NCBI GenBank assembly: GCA_003999685.1
Contig: CP021230.1
Location: forward strand, 1,178,001-1,242,000
Length of the DNA: 64,000 nt
From: Taiwanofungus camphoratus
Lineage: Eukaryota > Basidiomycota > Agaricomycetes > Polyporales > Taiwanofungaceae
Direction: 5' to 3'
This document shows, piece after piece, positions 46,650-57,769 of the stretch (positions are counted from its first letter, which is position 1; every line of letters starts with the position of its first letter). The translations under genes and the position numbers were made by a program. Under the pieces are notes generated by a model. It had not been told where the DNA came from, ran no database searches, and saw nothing but the letters and a program-made list of their open reading frames with translations.

Positions 46650-49600
46650 AAAGCACCATGAGCTCGAGAAGATTCGGAAATGTACTCACGAGTGCCAACG
46701 ATAGCAACTGGCTCTTTCTTGAACTCCTTGTGGCCCTATTGAGCATATGCACTCTGGCTCGAAACTGTGTATTCCTCGAACTCATCAAGTACGTTGCAAA
46801 TTTTGAGGCACTCTTCCAAATAGTTGTCCCGGTTGGTGTCAATGAGCTGCAGATATTCACCACGGTAGAAGATAATAGCATGGTTCTGGTTATCTGACTT
46901 GCCGTCGCCGAGGATAGGGTTGCCAGGTAGCTCAATGTGGAACTTGGGGTCGGCGGTGCCCACTCTCGGGAATGAATTCGGAATGGCCATCGATCAGAGC
47001 TGAGAACAAGCGAACCTCACCACCTTTCTTGCGTGCAGGTTCCTCCTCGAGGTAGGCAATCTGTAAATCAGGGTAAGCACGAAGAAGGAATTCTGCGTTC
47101 TCCTGCTCTTCTCGGCTGAATTTCGAGTAGCGTTGCATTGAAACAACGAACTTGAACTTGCGACGCGCCATGTGCTCTAGCTCTCGCTCCAACTTGTCCG
47201 TGTTGCCACCGAAACACTGAACAACCTCCGGGTTCTCGACGCGGTAAGGTAGCTTGATGGCCTTCGTGTAATTCATCATACCCGAGACTGTACGATACAG
47301 AGTCTGCACGAAGTGAGGCTCAAATTCGTGTTCGCAATGTGAATTCAGGCGCAGTGCTTTTGAAACCGATGTAGTAGAACGGCAGGTCGTCTGTCTTCGA
47401 TTGGCCTTTCTCGTCTGAACCAAATGGATTTGGACCATTGTACATCTGGGACTCCTCTGCGAGAATCTTGGTGTCCTTGACAAAATTGTCCCATTCCACT
47501 GGATGCAACTGCTTGAGATATTCCAAAAGAGTGACTCGGGTGTTCTGGTCTTCCTCTCTGATGATCTTTCTGAGCGAAAGTAAGATCTACGAAATATGTT
47601 AACCACAAAGTACTATGAGATCGAGAAGGAGATTACTTTTTCGCTATAATGCGGCGTGAGGACTGTAAAGGTCGGCATCGCATCGACAGGCAAAGGCTCC
47701 AGAACAGCAGTAGTAAGAGACTGTGCGAAGAAGGAGATACGGCACTCTGCTTCGCTACCGGGTGTAAAAAATTCGCCCTTGAAGCCTTTATCGCTCTGCG
47801 AGATAAAGAACGGAGGTACTCGAAGGCTGCGACGACCTTTCTGACCAACATCGATTTGGTGGTAGAGAAGCCTTTGAACATGATCGATAGAGAGCAGATG
47901 CTCGTGATACATAGAGATGATGATAGCGTTCCACATCTGCGAGACCAGGACCTAGGTATTGACAACGGTAAGAAGCAAGAATACCAATAACACAGAGATC
48001 CCAACCTTTGGTTTGTACTTAGTTTCCATATCAGACGTCGCAAGCAACTTCGCATAAATCCTCTTCAGCAGCCGAGTATAGATATCTTTCCAAGGCGTCC
48101 AGATTGATAATCCCAGAAGAAATGAGTGTGCAATGCTAAAGACTGTGTTCCAAATGATCCACCAAAGGAAAGTGTCCAAGAAGAACAGGACAAGATCCAT
48201 TGTGTACATAATGGTCAAGGTGAACGCAGCCTGGTTGCGACAGAGCCCATTGCCAAAATATTTTGCATTGCAATTCTGGATCTTCATGCCAATCATGACG
48301 TGGATCGGGTTTTTGAATGAGAGCGTCAAGAAGAAGTAAGACTCTGTGAATTTGCAGCCGAAGACAAGGATCCACAGGAGGATCGACGCTAATCGCGCAG
48401 TGTGCTTAAGCGAAGGATAGCTGGCAGTAAACGTCTGGCTAGCAAGATACTTCCTTGACTTGCCCGCGACACGATCGCTGAACATGCGGCCCGATGGAAG
48501 AATGGCAAAGAGGACCGTCACGACAACCGAAATGAAGAACTGCACAATACCGAGGATGAGCGCCAACGAGCCGCCTGGAGAGCTACTCTCTGAGATGCCG
48601 ACGTAGACAGTTGGACCAGCCGTAAGTGCGAGAGTGACAATTAGGAAGAGAAGCCGACGAGTGAGATGAGACGTGTTGTTCCATGTTGTAGGGATGTACG
48701 AAAACTCGGCGAGCGTCGCTGCAATCATGATGACAGTGGCGACAGTGCCACCCAACGCGGTCGCAGACCATGTCAAGGCAGGTGACCTATCTCCCTTATA
48801 GATCGTCGGCGAGTTGTACGCAGTGTAGAACCAGTACATAGCGATATAGATGACCCAGATACGGTTGAAATTGACTAAGAGGTGTCCAAAAGACCGTTTC
48901 TCATAATAGGTCTTGAAGAACGCCCTGTTCCAGTCAACCCTGTCGAACTTCATGAACCGTTGAGCAGGAGGCAAGTCGACCAGTCGAGTCTATATAGTGT
49001 CCAGATCAGCAAAAATGACCAGGACATGGCGAAAGAATGTCAACCTTATCATTAAGCACAATCCTTGCAATACCCTCTAGGTACCAAAACAGCTAGTTCA
49101 CATCATCGTAGCCAATTATGCTCTCATGATCCCTCTTGCGCCGCACGAACTTGCCCTCGACAACCTCATATCCCTGATCCCTAATGAACCTGTACAGTGG
49201 CTTGACCACTGAGTGAAGATAAAGACCTTCCGGTACCGGATCGACCCTGTTCTGACACTCGGGGGACTAGTAATAGTCGTCCGCGCACTTGAAGATGAAA
49301 CACAAGCACTCGGGGACGAAGCATACCTGCGCCGCCTCGCCCCAGCACAATAGCCACAGCGCGATTTGCCGCATACAGTCGTACTGGCTCATGTTGTTCA
49401 TTGCCTGCCGCCACCGGTCCATCGCACCGCTCAACGACTTTTCTGATGCGTTCTTCGGCCCCCGCTTCTTCACCGTCTTCAGTCGCTGCAGACCCGGATT
49501 CTGCGTCTGACCCACTGCGTCGTCGAGGTCCAGCTGTGCCGCAAAGTACCATTTCCGGTAGTTCGCATGCTGCCCACCGATATAGTCTGCGTGCAGCGTC

Positions 49601-49880
49601 AGCAGCGCCTGGTTCGGCGACATCCGCGATGCTCTGCTATCCAGAAGCTGCATCGTGAAATCGAACTGTGGAGTATCGGTCAGAGAAGGACCAAAAGGTA
49701 GAACAGAGAACGTTAAAGCCCCCGGTGCATGGCGCTCAATCATCACTCACGTCCGTACGGGTCGTACGCGCCATGGTGGTCATAATAGCGGTCGTCATCA
49801 TTCAAGCCAGTGTTGCTGCCGTCAGACATGTACGTGTCGCAACGGCCATAGTTGTCGGAGTCATTATCGTAGTACCTCTG
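46650..49880 (-). pseudogene. FKS1: Captured 1,3-beta-glucan synthase segment (N-terminal part)
   Basis: FKS1 is the plasma-membrane catalytic subunit making the beta-1,3-glucan of the fungal wall. In reading order the cargo has the N-terminal Tyr/Asp-rich part (DNYGRC...YDPYGR, about 49.75-49.88 kb), the FKS1 domain with [20 protein letters not shown] (about 49.35 kb), VPEGLYLHSVVKPLYRFIRD, the FMKFDRVDWNRAFF region and a block of membrane segments (47.95-48.97 kb), and part of the cytosolic glucosyltransferase domain ([46 protein letters not shown]). It stops after GHKEFKKEPVAIVG near 46.68 kb, so the distal membrane half is missing. Introns are retained. In-frame stops at 46736-46738, 49093-49095 and 49267-49269 show it is a pseudogene. 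Confidence 0.92.
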
Positions 49881-50471
49881 AGCGCGTGCGCACGGTTGAC
49901 GGGAATGCCTGGGTCAATGCTGAAGGGGACGTCCGAAAGCGTCATGTAGAGCTGCGCACCCTGCACAATGAGCGAAACGCAGATGTCGAGGTGGAGGCCA
50001 ATGTGATGGAACATCTTGATCGCACGGACGGCTTGCGATTAGAGCCGGTGAAGCCATGTGGTGTTGTGAACGCAAATGGAAACTCATTGTTGAGCTCCTC
50101 TGGCAGCGAGACCAGAAGTGATTGTCGGAGGATAGTGGAGGGCGGAATACGTTCTCTTGTTCTGCAGTGGATAAGAGTGCCAGATATAGGAGTATGGAGC
50201 AAATAAAGGACTCACTAGAATTTCCCAGACAACGGTGAGGGCAATGGCGGCGAAGGAGACGAGGTGTCGATGGCAGAGGTTCTGGACTGCAAGTGTTTAA
50301 GTCATGTGACTCAGCTCTACTGGCTATAGTCGACTGCAAAGTTGCAGTTACAACTTTAGCCGGTATGGATAAAGCCAGTTATTGACATAGCCGAATCAAG
50401 CCGAGTCGCTAAAAGTCGTGGCTCGACTTGCGGCTATCAGCCGGCTTCAAGCCGAAGCCGCGGCAACACTA
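49881..50471. other. Right end of the giant hAT: unidentified sequence, subterminal repeats and TIR
   Basis: 49881-50290 holds minus-strand stretches that look exon-like (for example HRHLVSFAAIALTVVWEIL, hydrophobic, ending at a GTGAGT donor near 50.21 kb), perhaps a further captured fragment that I cannot name. From about 50300 to 50471 there are subterminal motifs (gtcgact, agccgagtcg, gactcagct) and then the inverted repeat ending GCCGCGGCAACACTA. Confidence 0.5.
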
Positions 50472-50479
50472 GAGTGATC
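50472..50479. repeat. 8-bp target duplication of the giant hAT, right copy
   Basis: gagtgatc, identical to 20904-20911. Protease-side sequence of Gyp2 continues from here. Confidence 0.92.
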
Positions 50480-52779
50480 TTCCAAATTAAACCGTTGTTT
50501 AAGCGTTTGTATGCCCCATTAAAAGGGTACTTAGCTTCCATTAAGGGCACGTCCCTATAAGCCGGATGTGAACCCCATCCATAGGTAGTGAACCGATCAT
50601 CTCCTTCAATGAACGCTATGACCAGTTCGTCATTGTCAATGGTTTCCATCGCTTGTTCTAGAGCGACTTTGTTGATGGGGCCCTCCAGATCCGTTTTTGG
50701 GGATGTCGAGGGTTGGTGCATTGTTTGCCTGGGTGTTTCCGTGATAGGGAGTATGGGGGACATGGTATTGATGACCTCTTCATCTCCTTTGTCTTCTACT
50801 TCTTTGATGGTGGGTCGAGGGGCTTTTGGTTTTGGAGGGGTTTTAGTGGCAGCTTCAATGTGTAGTTTTTTCAGCTTGAGGAGGGCTTCCCTGGTGACAA
50901 GGAGACCTTTCTTCCATTCTTTAGATTCTTTGAGGGTCATTTGATGTTTTAGTTCTACTCGACCCGTCTTCCAATCGATATTGGGATTCTCCAGTTTAAG
51001 CCAGGTATGTCTGAAGATGACATCTTCATTTCCTATGCTGGCTACGTAGGCTTTGACAAATCGGGGTTCTCCTCTGATTTTGTATGGAATCAGGGCTCGT
51101 TTTGTTATGAGTGCTTGTTTATTTGCGGTTCCATCCACATTGAATATGGACATGGGGCGCGTGAGCGGTTCCATCCGGATGCTGTGTTCTTTGACAAATC
51201 GTGGATGTACAAATATCCCTGATGCGCCGCTATCAATGAAGGCGTGTGCTTCGATGTCTTTTCGTCCCACAGTGATCGGAATGTGAAGGGCTCTTTCATT
51301 CCGGACTACTAGTACAACGTGGAACAGTGAAACGGAAATGGGCAGTGGTTGCGTCGGCTCACCCTGCCCCTTTAAAAATCCTCAGTGACCAACTCTTCCA
51401 ACATTGCCCTCTTCTCATCTGCCGAGAGAGTCTTGATGTAGAAGCGGTAGTCTCCTACGGGTTGTGCGTCAGCGACTCTTCGAGTGCTCAGTTGACCTCG
51501 TTTGGCTGCCTTCTTTCGGCATTCGCAGCTCGAGTGTCCTTTGTTATGGCAATAGAAACAGAGGTTGTTGTCTCGATGGTACTTCCTTTCATTTTTGTTT
51601 AAGGAACATCCATCCTCCCATCATTTTTTAGGTGTGGTTGCTCGAGGGGTCACGACTGCATCAACATCCATTGGATCTCTGTAATCGGTGGTAGGGGTGG
51701 AGATCTGATCAATTCTCTTGTAGATGGCGTCTAATTGGAGGACGTCTGCATACCACTTCTCCATGGTGTTGGGTCGCTCATTGAGTGTTTGCCCTGCGAG
51801 GGTGGTGTAGATCTGTCGGTCTAGGCCTTTGATGAAGATGGCTCGTAACGTGGGGTAGTCATTCTCAGTGCATTGGCCGTTGAGGTCCACAAATGCGTCC
51901 TTTAGCTTGGCTTTTTCTGCCAAAAGTCGGAACCTTTCCATGTACATTTTAGTAGTGGCCCTAGTTTTCTTGTTAAGCTGCTTAGCTGGTAGTTCCATTA
52001 ACACCTGATGCGCCTTCTGCACTCCTTCGTGTTCAGGGAATGCGACTCTGAGAGATGCTTTGAATAGGTCCCAAGTTGCGTAGGGGGCTTGTCCTCCTGC
52101 AGCTCGCTCGTAATATGTGTCTCGCCAAATGCGAGCATCCTGTCCTCCTTTCATGAGGGCAACAGTGAAGGCAATCTTCATTTCATGGCTTAGACTGGTG
52201 TTGTTGGTGGCAGTGAAGTAGTGTTTCACTCATTGGAGAAATCGCTCCAAATCTTCTCCTTGCCCGGTGAATGGATCCGGTGCAGGAATGTCGAGTTTGA
52301 GGGGTCAACCTCCCTGTTGATTCATGTTGAGGCATGCTATGAGTGCCTCCAGTTCTGCCTGGGTCATATTTGCAATGGTAGTCATAGGGGTAGGAGGTGT
52401 TGGGGTCGTAGTGGTCGAGGAAGGGGATGGTGGGGTAGTGGTTACCGGTGTCGCAGGGTTTGATTCCCAGAAGAGGATGGATGGGTCTCGGTTCTCTGGT
52501 GGGGGGTTTCGTCTGAAGTAATTTGCAAGCTGCGCCTGTGCTTGTCGGGTCGGTCGATTCGAGGTTGTCCCTCTCCACTGAAGTGGGGAGTGTGGGTAGA
52601 TTGGATGGAGGTTGTGGTCGACGAAGGCTCGCTGGTCGAGGTCATACAAGAGTGGGGCGTTGTCAACTGGAGTTGGTAATCCCCAGTATTCGGGATCGAC
52701 TGTTCTGAGTGAAGATGTGGTGTCTTATGGTATGCCCACTAGATAGTACTAGGGGCGACTTAGCGTAAGTTCAATCTTT

Positions 52780-53171
52780 TGATACAAATTGGTATCTTGG
52801 ACCGCTATCTGAGAGACGGCCTGGCCACGACAAAGGGTGGTGAGAACTTATGAACGATATAGTCCGAGCCATGTGAAGTTCTGAAGGTGTCGAACTGAGC
52901 GGTGGCAAGACACGAATATGATATGGTAACCAGATCAAACTTAAGGTCCGACCTAACTAATACATGCCTATATATATACTAATACAGACAACGAGCATGG
53001 ACCAAGTACTACACTAGGGCAGGTAGTCCGTCAAGTGATAAGACTAGTGGTACAAAGATAATATGAGTCATCGCGCCATATTAGCAATCGGTAGGCGTAA
53101 GTGGAATGTGTAAACGGGGCTCAATATGAGTCAGAGTCTATGAGGTAAGCATAATGCGGGTAATTGTTTCA
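52780..53171 (-). mobile_element. 5' LTR of Gyp2 (LTR-B, 392 bp)
   Basis: TGATACAAATTGG...GTAATTGTTTCA, followed by the element's target duplication aatag (53172-53176). The leader next to it (about 52730-52779) resembles the leader of Gyp1 (10681-10753). Confidence 0.88.
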
Positions 53172-53176
53172 AATAG

Positions 53177-54329
53177 GGCTGTGGACTTAATCGTTTTTTC
53201 TTTCACTATTTTCTCACACCATGGATGTGCAGCTCCACTTTCACATACTTACTCATTCAGACTGACTGACTGGCTGACCATCCCTGCTTACACCATGATA
53301 GTTACATGTTTCAGGCTGCTGACTCCTTTTGTCTTACACTATCCCTGGAGGACCACTTAGCTATACCCGGGGGTCAGCGGTGGCAGTATATAGTAGATCC
53401 TTCTATTGGAGGATTTTCTCAGTTGTATCCTCTTCGTTCATACGTACCAAAGTGTACTATGCACTTAGTACTAAATACACAATTCTTCTTACTCATTTCT
53501 TTGCACCCACAAGAAGCCCGTAAAAACTATTGCAACTACATAGGGCTTGTAGTTGAAGACTGCTGAGGATTGTGACTCATCCTCACCATTGTTCCTCCTT
53601 GTCCCTTTGCTGTACACTGTGCTAAGCCTGCTGCAGCATTACCAGGACAAACCCCTGGTAACAAGTGTCCTACTTTAGCTACATCAAACAAAAGTTACTT
53701 TTCTGCATAATTATACACATTGCTGTACAGCTGATTCAGAAAGTCTTGGAAGCCATGTCTTAGCAGCATTTGTAAATATAAAAACAATTAGAATAATTGT
53801 AAGATCACTACTCATCAACACATTCATTTCTACAGTCTATCTTTGACAGTCTATCCTGTTGTTTAATGTCACAAGCATATTTCAAAATCCTAGAGCAGTA
53901 TGATCACTTTCAAGTGCCTGACATCATAATTTGATTGAGACACAGCAATTCATAGATGCAATGAACAAGGTACCTTAACTGAGCCAGACAACAACTATCA
54001 ATTTGCCATGCAGACTACATAAAAGTGAGGAGATTGAAAAGAAAAGAGTAAAAAGAGAGGAGATGAAGACAAGTGACCTTTTAGACAGTGATGGCAGACA
54101 ATAAAGATGACAACAATACATCTGAAATTGTGGTCTGATTCATAAGCTGATAGACCTACTCCTCACTATCCTTCCACAAATTATGATCCTTCTTATCAAT
54201 GGTATCATTGCAGTTATCCTGGTCCTGATCAAAAGGTATCTGGAAGCTTAGCCCTCATCAGTAACCTTATAACATCTAGATCTTTGCTTGTGATCACTCT
54301 ACTTATTCATGGTATGTGTATAAGCCCCA
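53177..54329. other. A+T-rich host DNA without recognisable genes
   Basis: The first host sequence after the transposon pile. Frames are short and show no domain. The left counterpart of this locus is the few bases at about 15416-15433, between Gyp1b and Gyp2. Confidence 0.5.
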
Positions 54330-54740
54330 CATTTGTATAATGGTCAATTACAATATAGCCATTGAATCTTCTTTGATGTATTCAATATGTGTGAATCAAC
54401 CTCAACCACCTTATGCATACTGCAGTTGTTGAGGATTAACACTTCATGGACCAAGGAATTGGTTTATTCATGCAAGCTGTTGCACAGGTAAATGAATAAT
54501 AAAATGATCATGGAGGAAGACCAAAAAATGCACCAGATCATTGGCTATCCAATCATAGAATCCTTCCCCATCTATTGAACCCTCAACAACATGAAGGGTG
54601 ATGTATCCATCCAAGAGAAGAGCAAGCAGGATGCTATAATGAATCCTTTGATCGAATATTATAGTTTGTAACACACACTCTGCCCCAAGACATCTGATGC
54701 TTCCAGCCTTCCTGGAGGAGCCCCAAAGCTTGCTGCTTCA
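54330..54740 (-). pseudogene. Decayed Tc1/mariner-like (DDE_3-type) transposase fragment
   Basis: The minus strand encodes IIFDQRIHYSILLALLLDG, then VEGSIDGEGFYDWIANDL, and in another frame VLILNNCSMHK. This order matches the core of fungal IS630/Tc1-type transposases, where the last block normally reads as LDNCxIHK with the second catalytic Asp; here it is Asn. There are frameshifts and stops throughout. No terminal repeats were identified, so the element's limits are unknown. Confidence 0.6.
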
Positions 54741-56320
54741 TCAATAGACTGTAGTGGTATACCAAGAGGAAACATCATAGTCAATTTTACAATTATTCTG
54801 ATTTTTTCGTATTTACAAACAAGACGCAGCTCTCAAGAATTTCCGAAACAGCTGTAGAGGTGCAAGCAGCATGCCAAACTTCAAGTATAGGATGTACAGT
54901 CACGGGTGTGTCCGGCAATGACTTCGAAAGTATCGAATGACGGCGTGCATCGCCAGGGCTCTTTGACATGCGCTTCTCATGAGAGCGTCAGCACCGTCTG
55001 CAACATCTCCGTATTCGAAATTCAGGGTGGTTACTCGGTCATGGCGGCACAATTGAGCCGCTACCTACAAAGCACTGACCAAGCGGCTGCTCCGCCGTAA
55101 CCTCGAGCGTGTAGGAGTAGCCTATTGATAGTCTATCGACATTGCGTATCAATGTGTCCTAAATTCGATTGTTTCTTCAACTTCACCATCATCGTCGTAT
55201 CAGGAGACCAACGGCGAATGGGCCACTAGAATTTTATGGAAGGTAAAAAAGAGTTCCCGACGACAACCAACGGGACTGACTAAAAACTTCATAGGTAGGA
55301 ACACCTACTCACTGAGGCGCTAAACATAAACAAGAGAAACTCGTACCAGGTTTTGTATAGTCGACCAAGGACAGATGGCCCTTCTGCCCCGCATCTGAAG
55401 CCCGTCGAGCCTCAGGCGAATGTCGGGGACGATTCCAATGTAAGACTGATTTCACGCGGTGACACATGGTGACTGGCATGTAGAAGACGTATTAGCCTGC
55501 AGCATCATCAACTCATATTCAGGCCGATGGTATGCAACGGCGTTACGTACTCATATTGGCACGCACCTACACTCTGCGTTAATCCACGATGGACCATCAT
55601 CGCAATGCATTGGTTCACCACCTAGGCGACAAGAGGCCTTCATTGGGGTCGTCGCACGGTGGCGTCCAACACGGCTGCGCTCGAAGACAAGTCGTTCGGC
55701 CGCGGCTAATGGTCAAAAGCGCGTCTACAGAATTAAATAGGGCACCATGACCCATCGACACTCGTAGAGATGGCCTTAGATACCGCGCCAGGTCGTATGA
55801 TGAATAGAACAAACATTGCATGTCACCTGCTTTTTGGCCCACATAATTCCATTTTGAACACAGCAACAAGTTTCCAGAGTGAATCCTCAGGTGTGCGGAT
55901 CATTTTGCTTTTGAACAGTAGAGCCACCATAAACAACGACCGTACACCACTTCACTTATAAGACATTTATGTCGCACCTCCGGAGAAATATTTTGCGCGT
56001 TTTTGTTCGCTTGGGCCTGCCCCGTCCAAAAGGACCGGGAACAGTCATTGTGGTTGCGCCTTTGTGCGACGATGCCGAGGCGATTTGCAAATAAGATGCG
56101 CGGCGCATGACGGCGGTGGCTCGCTTCGGTGTGGCCACCAGTGGCTTTGACCTGGGCGGGAGCTTAAATGGAGGGCAAGACGGCAGCTGGTCGGTCATCT
56201 GCATCTTGGCCAGACCCGCAATCACATTGCGCCTCCCGCCCACGCCTCCCCACTGTCTGTCCACCCAGCTAGCATCTGCAGTGCTCTACAATAAATCATA
56301 TCGTTAGAGTCTAAGGCAAG
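54741..56320. other. Intergenic, no convincing gene
   Basis: Several frames under 100 codons exist on both strands, but none has a recognisable motif or convincing splice structure. The last part would hold the promoter of the gene starting at 56321. Confidence 0.45.
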
Positions 56321-57079
56321 ATGTCTTCGTATAACGTACGTGCTAGAGCGGCCCTCCATGAGTCCCGGGGACCGGTACTGACATCCGGCCACGCAGACTT
56401 CTGCAAACTCCAGACGTTCTCGCAACACGCACCATGATATACCCATACGCGAGCACGACAGCAAGGAGCGCCGCAGCTCGACATACAACAGCTTGACATA
56501 CGTGCCCAGCCCACTGAATCCGAATCGCGCACCGAGTTCTGTCCCCCGCAAACCGAACCCTTACGCGCACGCACCGCTTCCCAGCATACTGACAGACGAC
56601 GATGACTTCCTGAACCCCATTCTCATAAAGGAAGCGGACGAAGACGAAGGGGAGGAGGACGACAAGGAGAACGCCGACGGATACACGCTGAGCGCGTACG
56701 GCGACATCTCCCTCACGGAGGAGTATCGCGTGCCAAGCTGCAGCACGACGCGGCCGTCGCTCCGGCCCAAAGTGAGGCGCCCGCCGCTACCGAGACGCGG
56801 ACGCGGTTCCTCGTCGGGGGTGAAGCGGGAGGAGTTTGAGGGCGCAGTAAGTTTGTGTTGCCTACCTTCGACACGCTGGGTCGCTGATAAGATTGAAATT
56901 AGTACTCGCGCACGTTGTTCGCCTCGCACCTGCGCAACACGTCAGACACACAAACGCCTGCCCCGGAGGACTTCCAGACACTGTTCCGCGCACTCCAGGC
57001 CTACCGCGATGCCTCGCGCCGCGACCGTTCCTTCACAGACTCGTCTTCATACCACAACAACACATCTCTCTTGAAGTAA
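56321..57079 (+). CDS. Small protein of unknown function, three exons, 213 aa
   Basis: ATG 56321 opens a 15-bp first exon (MSSYN). A 61-bp intron (56336-56396, GTACGT...GCAG), exon 56397-56846, a 56-bp intron (56847-56902, GTAAGT...TTAG) and exon 56903-57079 ending TAA give 213 residues. The N-terminal third is basic (NSRRSRNTHHD, RKPNPYAHAPLP). Then comes a strongly acidic stretch (DDDDFLNPILIKEADEDEGEEDDKEN cannot be shown in full; key part DDDDFLNPILIKEADEDE) at about 82-107, a basic RPKVRRPPLPRRGRG block near 140, and a C-terminal predicted helical part (FQTLFRALQAYRDASRRDR). I recognise no family. The clean introns and full open frame argue for a real gene. Confidence 0.65.
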
Positions 57080-57769
57080 AGTGTATATACCCCAAGATGA
57101 AAGAGTGTGAGGATTATGTGGCCGCGGCGGAATGCATGTTGCAAGCATGTAAACATCGATCTGTTTAAATTTGGTTTGGCTCGAGACTAGGACATGTTAC
57201 AGAGCTACCATACTTTTTTTTAGTGTCCTGTTCGGTAGATTGGGTTGCTTGCACGTCAGAATGTAATTGTATCGTGTAAACGGGATGTGATTATGCTCTG
57301 TACCGTGTAACTGGCAGAAACGTGTCACAAGACATGGCGCCGAGAGACTTCGCCAGACAATGAACCAGGCACAATAGTCAAGCAATACCATAGCACGAGA
57401 TAAGGTAGTAGCAACGTATGCGGTACAATTAGCGTAGACTCCAAGATGGTTGCGCCGTCAGTTCAACGTTGCAGTGGTGACCGACCATTCAAACATTGAC
57501 TGATAATTCAACGTGTCAACGCCCAGACGTTCGAAGCGCGCACAATCAAATATCGTGCTTCTCAGACAGACTCTGCAACATTCTGACAATCTGAATAGTG
57601 GATTGACGGGGTCATTCGTTTGTATGGTACATTGTGTAACAGACGATTGCATCGAGCCAGAAACTAGTAATGACATGAAGAGATTGAATTACACGAGTAC
57701 AGCAACAGTGCGGACTCTGATAGATAGAAACTACATGACAGCGTCGTGAAGCAAGATGCGCGCACGCGC
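57080..57769. other. Convergent intergenic region
   Basis: It lies between the 3' ends of the small gene (plus) and the protease (minus). No gene is seen; it probably holds both polyadenylation regions. Confidence 0.5.

Larger units (their letters stand above)
20912..50471 (-). mobile_element. Giant hAT transposon (29.6 kb) with host-gene cargo and its own transposase
   Basis: The terminal inverted repeats are TAGTGTTGCCGCGGC on the left and its exact complement on the right, extended imperfectly by a CGGCT block. The flanking gagtgatc duplication is perfect and 8 bp long, as hAT transposases make. The TAG-N-G start fits the hAT terminal pattern. Subterminal regions are rich in gtcgact and agtcgcggct motifs. 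Inside, all on the minus strand: an intact-looking hAT transposase, a small unknown gene, and pieces of FAS, BRR2, a Ser/Pro-rich protein and FKS1. A 6.1-kb Gypsy inserted later, so the transposon was about 23.5 kb when it arrived. It could be autonomous. A composite of two separate hAT copies is unlikely because the outer duplications match each other. Confidence 0.9.
15439..53171 (-). mobile_element. Gyp2: Ty3/Gypsy chromovirus fossil, both LTRs present, split by a giant hAT
   Basis: Minus-strand element bounded by LTR-B copies (15439-16394 with an insertion, and 52780-53171) and by the 5-bp duplication aatag (15434-15438, 53172-53176). Without its insertions it is about 7.6 kb. Parts in element order: 5' LTR, gag (about 51.6-52.7 kb), CCHC knuckle (about 51.5 kb), protease (about 50.5-51.27 kb), then RT, RNase H, integrase and chromodomain (about 17.9-20.9 kb), an extra zinc-knuckle ORF (16.78-17.88 kb) and the 3' LTR. 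It holds a solo LTR-A and the 29.6-kb hAT. It is broken, with several breaks. The two LTRs differ by roughly 4-5%, almost all transitions, so it is not recent. Confidence 0.9.

Noticed and set aside
49655-50206. 183-residue plus-strand frame
   Set aside because: It is antisense to the FKS1 N-terminus in its left part and has no recognisable motif.
20912-50471. Starship-type giant element
   Set aside because: No DUF3435 tyrosine recombinase is seen. The element has inverted terminal repeats, an 8-bp duplication and a hAT transposase instead.
20912-50471. Helitron as the gene-capturing agent
   Set aside because: Helitrons make no target duplication or terminal inverted repeats and carry Rep/helicase; none of that fits. 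The helicase present is a BRR2 piece.
55459-55740. 93-residue plus-strand frame
   Set aside because: No motif, no splice context, and composition like the surrounding intergenic DNA.
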